DNA from: an uncultured Bacteroidota bacterium
Lineage (GTDB): Bacteria; Bacteroidota; Bacteroidia; Flavobacteriales; Flavobacteriaceae
Direction of reading: 5' to 3'
NCBI GenBank assembly: GCA_903838055.1
Contig: CAILWV010000045.1
Span: 1-35,047 of the forward strand
DNA: 35,047 nucleotides
Below are positions 18,728 to 26,121 of this stretch, piece by piece; positions within the stretch are counted from its first letter, which is position 1; each line of letters starts with the position of its first letter. Both the position numbers and the translations under genes were made by a program. The notes under the pieces are model-generated. The model ran no database searches. It was given only the letters and a program-made list of their open reading frames with translations, and was not told the origin of the DNA.

Positions 18728-20065
18728 ATGAAAAATAGTTTAGTAGTTTTTGTCTTTTTCTGTATGGCGAATATTTTCGCTCAAAATTATTATATGGCAA
18801 CTCCTCAGGGTTTTGGAGCTAATGCTACTGGAGGTGGAAATGCCACACCTGTTACAGTTACGAATTTTACTCAGCTTAAAGCCGCCCTTCCAAGTACTTC
18901 AACCAATAAAGTTATTTTAATTAGTGGTACAATAGATTGTAGTTACTGGAGTGTTTTAATGACAAATGTATCTATTATTGGTTTGCCGGGAGCTCGACTT
19001 AGAAATCTTCAAATTACTGTTGGTAATTCAACAGCTTCGGCAGCAGCTTCAGGAATGCTTTATATTAAACCGGGTTCTAATAATGTCATTATAAGAAATA
19101 TAATCTTTGAAGGTCCTGGTGCATATGATGTAGATGGAAGAGATAATTTAACTAATGAAGGAACAAACGTATGGGTAGACCATTGCGAGTTTCAAGATGG
19201 AATGGATGGTAACTTTGATAATAAAGGAATGTGTGATAATACAACCATTTCTTGGTGTAAATTTACCTATTTAAAACCAGCAATTCCAGGTGGTTCAGGA
19301 GGTTCTAATGATCATAGATTTTCTAATTTAGTTGGTTCATCTGCAACTGATTTTCCTGCTGACGGTCATTATAGTCTTACCTTTCAAAATTGTTATTGGG
19401 CTTCTGGCTGTAAAGAAAGAATGCCAAGAGCTAGAAATGCTGAGTTGCATTTGCTTAACTGTTACTATTATGCTAACGTTACTAGTTCCAAGTCAATTGG
19501 TTTAGGTGGTGGTAATAACAATACAACTTGCTATGTTGAAAAATGCAATTTCGCAAATATCTCCACTGTTTATGGAAGTTATATTAGTACTGATGGAGGA
19601 ACAGTTGCAATTAATTTCAGTAATTGTCTTAATGGTGTTGCGAATATTGGTACTGTTAATCCTCCAATATATTCTACAACTCCAATGCCAGTAACGGATG
19701 TGGCAAATTATATAACCGATTCTACATGCGGAGCAGGTGCAACTTTACAAGTTTCTGCATCAGGAGTTATAGCACCAAATGATTGTGCTTTTTTAGGAAT
19801 AAATACAAATCCAAAATCTACAATAAGCGTATTTGCAAGTGTTAAAAAAGATTACTTATATATTGATTTTTCTAACACTCAAACTTCTACTATTGATGTT
19901 GATATTTTTTCAATTAATGGACAAAAAGTTAGTACTTATTTAAATAAAAATACAAATTCTAGTAACTTGTTAGAATTATCTTTAGAGGATTTGTCATCAG
20001 GTATTTATTTAGGAATTGTTAAATATAATGACCAAATTTCGAATTTTAAATTTATTAAAAATTAA
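18728..20065 (+). CDS. T9SS-exported PL1 pectate lyase
   Basis: A 445-residue polysaccharide lyase family 1 enzyme that cleaves demethylated homogalacturonan by calcium-dependent beta-elimination. After a signal peptide (about 1-19) come the beta-helix motifs: VWVDHCEF (148-155), an acidic DGMDGNFD calcium-site stretch (157-164) and ERMPRARNAE (230-239), whose R234 matches the arginine acting as Bronsted base in PL1. The C-terminus (about 365-445) is a T9SS type A sorting domain with DIFSINGQKV and DLSSGIYLGI. It is co-transcribed with the methylesterase upstream, a sensible pairing because the lyase needs de-esterified substrate. It is about half the size of the PL1 enzyme at 26122-28599 and lacks extra modules. 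Confidence 0.93.
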   Translation: MKNSLVVFVFFCMANIFAQNYYMATPQGFGANATGGGNATPVTVTNFTQLKAALPSTSTNKVILISGTIDCSYWSVLMTNVSIIGLPGARLRNLQITVGNSTASAAASGMLYIKPGSNNVIIRNIIFEGPGAYDVDGRDNLTNEGTNVWVDHCEFQDGMDGNFDNKGMCDNTTISWCKFTYLKPAIPGGSGGSNDHRFSNLVGSSATDFPADGHYSLTFQNCYWASGCKERMPRARNAELHLLNCYYYANVTSSKSIGLGGGNNNTTCYVEKCNFANISTVYGSYISTDGGTVAINFSNCLNGVANIGTVNPPIYSTTPMPVTDVANYITDSTCGAGATLQVSASGVIAPNDCAFLGINTNPKSTISVFASVKKDYLYIDFSNTQTSTIDVDIFSINGQKVSTYLNKNTNSSNLLELSLEDLSSGIYLGIVKYNDQISNFKFIKN

Positions 20066-20111
20066 AAATCGGAACAATAAATTATTGTAAATGAAATAAT
20101 AACAATATTAA

Positions 20112-20142
20112 TTTGCAAAATTAATTTAAATTATTATTTTTG
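20112..20142 (+). promoter_or_regulatory. Promoter of the stand-alone WDFG-module gene
   Basis: TTTG at 20112-20115 and TATTTTTG at 20135-20142 are 19 bp apart, the same arrangement as in front of the GH28-susCD operon. This predicts a strong promoter for a single small gene. Confidence 0.75.
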
Positions 20143-20156
20143 CGCAATCGATTACA
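20143..20156 (+). promoter_or_regulatory. LacI-type operator C (WDFG-module gene)
   Basis: CGCAATCGATTACA matches the operator consensus and abuts the -7 element with no gap. It lies 35 bp before the start codon of the gene at 20192. Confidence 0.78.
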
Positions 20157-20191
20157 ATTTTTAAAATTAACAAACAAAAAAAACTATTATT

Positions 20192-21025
20192 ATGAAAAGA
20201 AAATTACTTTTAATTATTCTTCCTTTGCTTTTTTTAGCAACTATTGGAAATGCTCAAACTAAAGTTTGGGATTTTGGAAATGACACTACACATTGGCCTT
20301 TAGGGACAGGTATTGGTAATGCAGAAATGGTAGTTGATGGATTAGGATTATATCCAATTGCTACAAATACTAACTTTGGAGCAATCACAGCTAATGCAGC
20401 TGCTTTTTCAGATGGTTATACCTCAGTAAATCGTTTTCAAATGAATGGTGGTGGGAACACGAGCGCAAATGCTGGTGCATTATTACCAACACAAAGATAT
20501 GTATATTTTACTGTTGATGGAGCTTGTACAGTAAAGGTTTGGTTTAAAACCGGATCTAATGGAGCTACTAGAAAAGTGATGTGTACTAATGGATCTGTTT
20601 TACTTGGGTCTGGTACATCAAATGATAGTGCTACAGGAGGTGTTAATGCAGATTTAGTTATCTTTACTGCTACTGTTTCTGCTGCAAATGCACTTGGTAA
20701 TAAAATATATATCTACGGTGATACTACTGCAAATAATTTATATAAAATTGAAGTAACTGGTGCTAATATTACTACTCCTCCAGTAACATTAAATAATTTT
20801 CAAGCAGAGCAATCATCAGTAAATGTTTTTTCAAATGGAAATCAAATTTCTATTGCTAATGTTAAGTCCGATTCAAAAATTGAAGTTTACAACATGGCTG
20901 GAGCATTAGTGAAAACAATGACTACTTCATCCGATGTTAATTTTAATATTGAAACTTCTGGTTTTTACATTGTTAATGTAGAATCAGCAGAAGGTAAAAA
21001 ATCTGTTAAAGTTACAGTGAAATAA
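20192..21025 (+). CDS. Stand-alone secreted WDFG-module protein, putative pectin-binding protein
   Basis: A 277-residue protein without any recognised catalytic domain. It has a signal peptide (about 1-21), one module (about 24-190) opening with KVWDFG and closing with KIYIYGDTTANNLYKIEVTG, and a T9SS type A sorting domain (about 205-277). The module resembles the N-terminal region of the methylesterase at 15466: both start VWDFG, share PT(N/Q)R-aromatic-containing beta strands, and end with a KIY...G...-YKI/YRI strand. Such modules at the ends of carbohydrate-active enzymes are usually glycan-binding, so I infer surface or secreted pectin binding. It has its own strong promoter and operator C, and its own terminator (21047-21072), so it is a single-gene regulon member. 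No named family is assigned with confidence. Confidence 0.75.
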   Translation: MKRKLLLIILPLLFLATIGNAQTKVWDFGNDTTHWPLGTGIGNAEMVVDGLGLYPIATNTNFGAITANAAAFSDGYTSVNRFQMNGGGNTSANAGALLPTQRYVYFTVDGACTVKVWFKTGSNGATRKVMCTNGSVLLGSGTSNDSATGGVNADLVIFTATVSAANALGNKIYIYGDTTANNLYKIEVTGANITTPPVTLNNFQAEQSSVNVFSNGNQISIANVKSDSKIEVYNMAGALVKTMTTSSDVNFNIETSGFYIVNVESAEGKKSVKVTVK

Positions 21026-21046
21026 TACTATCTATTTCAAAATATT

Positions 21047-21072
21047 AAAACCAGTAGTTCTCTACTGGTTTT
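21047..21072 (+). terminator. Rho-independent terminator after the WDFG-module gene
   Basis: An 11-bp perfect stem (21047-21057 with 21062-21072, core CCAGTAG/CTACTGG) has a TTCT loop and is followed by a T-run to 21075. It separates the module gene from the adhesin gene, so the adhesin is probably transcribed separately. Confidence 0.9.
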
Positions 21073-21173
21073 TTTGTGCTTTTTTAATTTCTAATGTCCT
21101 CCTTTGTTAACCTTTTCTTCTTAGTTTTTTTATTACATTTTTAATTTGTACAATTTTGATTAATCCTTTTAAA

Positions 21174-24100
21174 ATGAAATATATATATTCGTTTCTTTTT
21201 ATTTTATTTGCCTTTCATACAGGTTATTCTCAATTTAGTAAAATACATTATATTCCACCTATAACTTCTGCTACCAATAGTGGAATGGCTCCTGGTGAAC
21301 AATACTTATATATTTCAACTCCTAATACTTCTCTTGTAACAGTTACAATTACGCCAATTGGCGGTGTTCCATTTACAGCAACGGTAACTAATTCTCTACC
21401 TATTCAATATGCAATTAATACAACAACATCAGGAAATACAGGTAGAAATTCTCAATTATTTACTCCAAATACTGCTATTGGTAAATTAACAAATAAAGGA
21501 TATTTAATTGAAGCTTCTGATTTGATTTATGCAAACATTAGAGTAACATCCAACAATGGTTCTCAAGCGGGTGGTCTTGTGGCTAAAGGAACGAGTGCAA
21601 TGGGTAAAACATTTAGAATTGCAGGAATGCTTAATAAATGGAATCCACTAAATAATAACTTTGACTCTCTTTTAAATTTCGCCTCATTTATGGCGACAGA
21701 AAACGACACTCATGTTACTATTTCACTTAGTGATCCATTAGCAATTGGAACTCCAATGACAAATGGAATTATATATAATGGACCAATTTCTGTAACTCTG
21801 AATAAAAATGAAAGTTATATTTTTTCATTTGAAAACACAGCAACTATTTTTAGAAGTAGTTATATGCAAGGTGGTTTAATCCAATCCGATAAAAATATTG
21901 TGGTAAATTCCGGTTCCTTCGGAGGTAATAGTTATACTCCTGGTGTTACTGGAGACAATGGTACAGTTGCTAATAATAATCTTACTGATGGTTCAACTAC
22001 TGGAGATTTTAAAGGAAAAGATTATGGTTTTGATCAAATTGTTCCTTATGAAAAAACAGGTAAAGAATATGTTTTTGTAAAAGGATTAGGAAGTAATGCA
22101 CTAGAGCGTGTAATGGTTGTTGCTCATGTTGATGGTACACAAATTTTCAAAAATGGAAGTACAACAGCTTCTGCAACAATAAATGCAGGTGGGTATTATG
22201 TTTTTGATGGAAGTGATTTTATTAATGGTAATTTATATGTGACTACATCCGAAAAAGTATTTTGTTACCAAGCTATTGGTGGAAATACCGATTTGGGAAA
22301 TCAAAATTTATTCTTTGTCCCACCAATAAATTGCTCTACACCAAGTGTCGTTGATAATATTCCATTGATTGAGAAAATTGGTTCTCAAACTTTTTCTGGA
22401 AATGTAAATATTGTCACGGTATCTGGATCTACTGTTAGCGTAAATAATGTTGTTATTACTTCAACTCCCGTGAATGTAACAGGAACATCAAATCCAACAT
22501 TTGTTAGGTACACATTAACAGGTCGAACAGGTAATATTAAGATATCCTCTACTAATCAAGTTTATGTTTCCTATTTTGGAAGAGATAATAATGCAACTTA
22601 CGGAAGTTATTATTCGGGATTTGATAGTAAGCCAGAAATTAATTTCACACATAATTCAACTGCAACTTCTAACTGTATTCCGAACATCACTCTAAATTTA
22701 AATCCAATTGCACTAACAGATTCCTATTCTTGGTTTTTAAATGGGAGTTCAACGCCTATTCCTGGTCAAACTACTAATGTTCTTACACCCACGCAACCCG
22801 GATATTATCAAGCAACAAGACAGAATGCGGTGGGTTGTGCGGCAATTTATTCGGATATTATTCCAGTTAGTGATTGTCCTTCTAATATTGATAATGATGC
22901 GGTTTCAGATAATTTAGATATCGATGACGATAATGATGGCATTACAAATTGTACGGAGTCTTATGGTAATCAGGTAATAAATATGACTAATTCTAATTTG
23001 GGAAATGTAACTGTTGGAAATTATTCAAATCCATATACTGGAACCGTTTCCACTTCAACTACTGCAAGTCCAAGTCCTTTTATTGGTTCTGCTGACGGAA
23101 GCTTTATAACAAGTATTCCGGCTGGAAATTCTAATTGGATAACCTATAAAATGAATTTTGTAAAACCGGTTTCCTTAGGGTTGGAATATGTGTCAACAGC
23201 AAATGCGACTGATTTAATAAATCCTAAATCGGAATATATTGTAACTTCCGATATTAATAAAAATATTACCGTTTTAAATCCAAATAATCAATTGCTAATA
23301 GATACCAATTATGATGGAGTTTTTGAAAGCGGTGTAACGGAATTTTCTTCTTTTGAAATTCGATTTAGATTAAATAGCCCTGTTTCATTAAATGCAGGAA
23401 CTGGGACTTTTAAATTTTTATGCAACTTAACTAACTCTTTTAGCATTACTCATAAAAATTTATCTGAAATAGAAGTTAATAATTCTACATTTAAATTAAT
23501 TGCTACTTGTGTTCCAAAAGATACTGATTCGGATGGGATTTCAGATTATTTAGATATTGATAGTGATAATGATGGTATTCTAGACACTATAGAAGCCCAA
23601 GGAACGAGTTTCATCGCTTATACAATTAGTGATGTTAATAATGATGGTTTATCGGATGCTTTCGGAACAGGAATTCTTCCAGTAAATTCGGATTCAGATT
23701 CTAATATTTCAACTGGAATTATTTATGATTATATAGATTTAGATAGCGATAATGATGGGATATATGATTTAGTTGAATCAGGAAGTAATGGTATTGATTC
23801 AGATTCTAACGGAATCGTAGACGGTGTTCTTTCTAGTTTTGGCTCCAATGGACTTTCAAATTCTATAGAAACGACTCCCGATTCAGGTATTTTAAATTAT
23901 ATTATTGCTGATGCAGATTCAGATGGAATAAAAAATTATCTTGAAATAGATAGCGATAACGATGGCTGTAATGATGTGAACGAAGCTGGGTTTTCAGATA
24001 ATAATAATGACGGTTTGTTAGGTTCAACTCCTTTAAATGTAAATGTTAACGGGGTAGTCACTAGTGGTTCAAATGGATATACATTTCCAAATAATAGCTA

Positions 24101-25937
24101 TGTAACATTTGCAACAATAGTAATTACAACACAACCTTACTACACTTTTGATTGTGCTTCACAAAGTGCTACTATTAATGTATTTGCTAACAGCGGAAAT
24201 ACCTACCAATGGCAGTTTTCTACAGATGGAATCAATTGGATAGCTATTTCTAACAATGCCACCTATTCTGGAGCAACAACAAATACTTTATTAATTTCGG
24301 GTGCAACTCCGCTAATGAATGGAGATAAATATCGTGTAATTTTGAGTAATCCTGGTAACTCCTGTGGATTAATCTCTTCTCCCACTACATTATCTTTTCC
24401 AAATGCACCATCTGCCACTTTTAGTTATGCAGGAATTCCTTTTTGCCCAAACAGTGCTACTCCCCAAGTAGTTACCATGACTGGATCAGGCGCTTATACT
24501 GGAGGAGTATTTAGTTCTACTGCTGGTTTAACTATTGATGCCGTATCTGGAGCTATTACTCCTAGCACAAGTGTTCCCGGAAATTATATAGTTACCTATA
24601 TGGTGCCAGCAAGTGGAGGGTGTGCAGCATTTCCTCTAACTACAAGTGTTGTTGTTTCTGAAATACCAACAGCTTCAATATCCTATAACGGTACTCCGTT
24701 TTGCGACTCAATAACAACTAGTCAATTAGTTAGTTTATCCGGAACTGCAAATTTTACTGGAGGTATCTTTAGTTCAAGTCCAGGATTAACAATTGATTCA
24801 ATCACTGGATCAATTACCCCAAGTTCTAGTTCCCCAGGAAATTACATAGTAACTTATACGCTTTCATCATCAAATGGATGTTATCATGTAATCACCGATA
24901 CTAATGTTGTCATAAATGCAACACCTGTTGCAATAGCAAATCCTAGTTTGGCTTCTATTTGTTCTGCAGAGACAACCAATATTAATTTATCAAGTACAAT
25001 TGTAGGTACGACCTATTCTTGGACAACAGTTTCTAATAATGTTATTGGTGCCTCTTCTACGACAGGAACTACAATATCAGATTTGTTAACAAACACAAGT
25101 ACTTTAACTGGTAATGTAATTTATACTGTTACTCCCAAAGCAAACGGATGCTCAGGAAGCCCTTTAAATATAACCGTAAATGTAAATTCTATTCCTGTTG
25201 TAAATCTTAATGATGGGGTTGTTTGTGTTAATCAATCTACAAACGTTGCATTTCAAAACTGTCTTTTAAATTCGCAACTAAACAACGCATCTTATACTTT
25301 TAAATGGTATCTAAATGGAGGATTAATAAATGGAGCGGTAAACAGCACTTACTTAGCTAATCATGCAGGAAACTATTCTGTAATAGCAACCGATAATGCC
25401 ACTGGATGTAGTTCAATAATGACAAATGCCACAGTGACTTCTTCTTTTCCAGGGCTCACTATAGATACTAATCAAAGCGCTGTTTTTGGTGATACTACTA
25501 CAATAGAAGTACTTGTTAGTGGAGGAAATGCAACTTTGTTATATTCATTAGATAATGGTCCTTATCAATCCTCTTCTATTTTTACTATTGAAGATTCATT
25601 GTCTCATTTTGTATCCGTAACAGATATTAATGGTTGTACTTATTTATCAAAGGAAGTTAGAATAATTAGTTATCCAACCTATTTCACTCCGAATGGTGAC
25701 GGTTTTCATGATACTTGGAATATTCTTGGATTAGGTGCTTCAACAAAAATATTCATTTTTGATAGATATGGAAAACTGATTAAGCAAATCAATTCTCCAA
25801 CGGATGGATGGGACGGAAATTTAAATGGTCAGCCCTTAAATGCAGAAGATTATTGGTTTACAGTCTACTATTATGAGGGAGTACCAGGAACAGGAACTAA
25901 TAGAGTTTTTAAATCGCATTTTGCTTTAAAAAGATAA
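21174..25937 (+). CDS. Large T9SS adhesin-like protein with gliding-motility-type C-terminus
   Basis: A 1587-residue secreted surface protein. I chose the ATG at 21174, which starts the signal peptide (MKYIYSFLFILFAFHTGYSQ); a TTG 18 bp upstream adds only six non-signal residues. The N-terminal ~470 residues resemble the IgGFc-binding-type region of bacterial adhesins (KDYGFDQIVPYEKTGKEYVF). Residues about 571-949 hold aspartate-rich thrombospondin type 3-like segments such as DIDSDNDGI, likely calcium sites. Two 86-residue Ig/PKD-like tandem repeats follow (about 1080-1251), then more beta-sandwich domains. The C-terminus (about 1499-1587), with YFTPNGDGFHDTWNI, is a T9SS type B (CHU_C) domain. 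Neither catalytic motif nor operator is seen. It could bind plant cell walls or simply be a general adhesin next to the locus. Confidence 0.85.
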   Translation: MKYIYSFLFILFAFHTGYSQFSKIHYIPPITSATNSGMAPGEQYLYISTPNTSLVTVTITPIGGVPFTATVTNSLPIQYAINTTTSGNTGRNSQLFTPNTAIGKLTNKGYLIEASDLIYANIRVTSNNGSQAGGLVAKGTSAMGKTFRIAGMLNKWNPLNNNFDSLLNFASFMATENDTHVTISLSDPLAIGTPMTNGIIYNGPISVTLNKNESYIFSFENTATIFRSSYMQGGLIQSDKNIVVNSGSFGGNSYTPGVTGDNGTVANNNLTDGSTTGDFKGKDYGFDQIVPYEKTGKEYVFVKGLGSNALERVMVVAHVDGTQIFKNGSTTASATINAGGYYVFDGSDFINGNLYVTTSEKVFCYQAIGGNTDLGNQNLFFVPPINCSTPSVVDNIPLIEKIGSQTFSGNVNIVTVSGSTVSVNNVVITSTPVNVTGTSNPTFVRYTLTGRTGNIKISSTNQVYVSYFGRDNNATYGSYYSGFDSKPEINFTHNSTATSNCIPNITLNLNPIALTDSYSWFLNGSSTPIPGQTTNVLTPTQPGYYQATRQNAVGCAAIYSDIIPVSDCPSNIDNDAVSDNLDIDDDNDGITNCTESYGNQVINMTNSNLGNVTVGNYSNPYTGTVSTSTTASPSPFIGSADGSFITSIPAGNSNWITYKMNFVKPVSLGLEYVSTANATDLINPKSEYIVTSDINKNITVLNPNNQLLIDTNYDGVFESGVTEFSSFEIRFRLNSPVSLNAGTGTFKFLCNLTNSFSITHKNLSEIEVNNSTFKLIATCVPKDTDSDGISDYLDIDSDNDGILDTIEAQGTSFIAYTISDVNNDGLSDAFGTGILPVNSDSDSNISTGIIYDYIDLDSDNDGIYDLVESGSNGIDSDSNGIVDGVLSSFGSNGLSNSIETTPDSGILNYIIADADSDGIKNYLEIDSDNDGCNDVNEAGFSDNNNDGLLGSTPLNVNVNGVVTSGSNGYTFPNNSYVTFATIVITTQPYYTFDCASQSATINVFANSGNTYQWQFSTDGINWIAISNNATYSGATTNTLLISGATPLMNGDKYRVILSNPGNSCGLISSPTTLSFPNAPSATFSYAGIPFCPNSATPQVVTMTGSGAYTGGVFSSTAGLTIDAVSGAITPSTSVPGNYIVTYMVPASGGCAAFPLTTSVVVSEIPTASISYNGTPFCDSITTSQLVSLSGTANFTGGIFSSSPGLTIDSITGSITPSSSSPGNYIVTYTLSSSNGCYHVITDTNVVINATPVAIANPSLASICSAETTNINLSSTIVGTTYSWTTVSNNVIGASSTTGTTISDLLTNTSTLTGNVIYTVTPKANGCSGSPLNITVNVNSIPVVNLNDGVVCVNQSTNVAFQNCLLNSQLNNASYTFKWYLNGGLINGAVNSTYLANHAGNYSVIATDNATGCSSIMTNATVTSSFPGLTIDTNQSAVFGDTTTIEVLVSGGNATLLYSLDNGPYQSSSIFTIEDSLSHFVSVTDINGCTYLSKEVRIISYPTYFTPNGDGFHDTWNILGLGASTKIFIFDRYGKLIKQINSPTDGWDGNLNGQPLNAEDYWFTVYYYEGVPGTGTNRVFKSHFALKR
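22884..24018 (+). repeat. Aspartate-rich calcium-binding-like repeats within the adhesin
   Basis: Encodes at least four DxDxDG-type segments (for example DIDDDNDGI, DIDSDNDGI, DLDSDNDGI, EIDSDNDGC), resembling thrombospondin type 3 repeats, spaced irregularly among beta-rich sequence. They probably rigidify the stalk when calcium is bound. Confidence 0.7.
24411..24926 (+). repeat. Tandem pair of 86-codon repeats in the adhesin
   Basis: Two adjacent units (24411-24668 and 24669-24926) encode clearly related protein: each has a xGxPFC start, a TGG(V/I)FSS strand, GLTID, a GxITPS turn and PGNYIVTY. The DNA has diverged more than the protein, so the duplication is not recent. Confidence 0.8.
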
Positions 25938-26069
25938 TAAGGAATAGTAAGTATAATATTAAAAATAAATAATTAACTCATTTATATTTAATTTAAAATT
26001 TCAATTCCTAGATAATTTTTTATAATGTTAGTTGAATAATAAAACCATTCAATTTTAATATTGCAACAA

Positions 26070-26100
26070 AAAAATAGCCTTTCATTGAAAGGCTATTTTT
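26070..26100. terminator. Bidirectional terminator between adhesin and minus-strand PL1
   Basis: A perfect 14-bp stem (26070-26083 with 26087-26100, core ATAGCCTTTC/GAAAGGCTAT) has a 3-base loop, with A-run and T-run on opposite sides. It sits between convergent genes and can serve both. Confidence 0.92.
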
Positions 26101-26121
26101 AAATTAAATTAAGATTTTAGA

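Noticed and set aside
21156..21173. A TTG start for the adhesin gene 18 bp upstream of the ATG
   Set aside because: The extra six residues precede a canonical signal peptide and add nothing; the ATG at 21174 is preferred.
24411..24926. Repeats in the adhesin as a CRISPR-like or mobile repeat
   Set aside because: They are in-frame protein domain repeats with diverged DNA, not short identical repeats with spacers.
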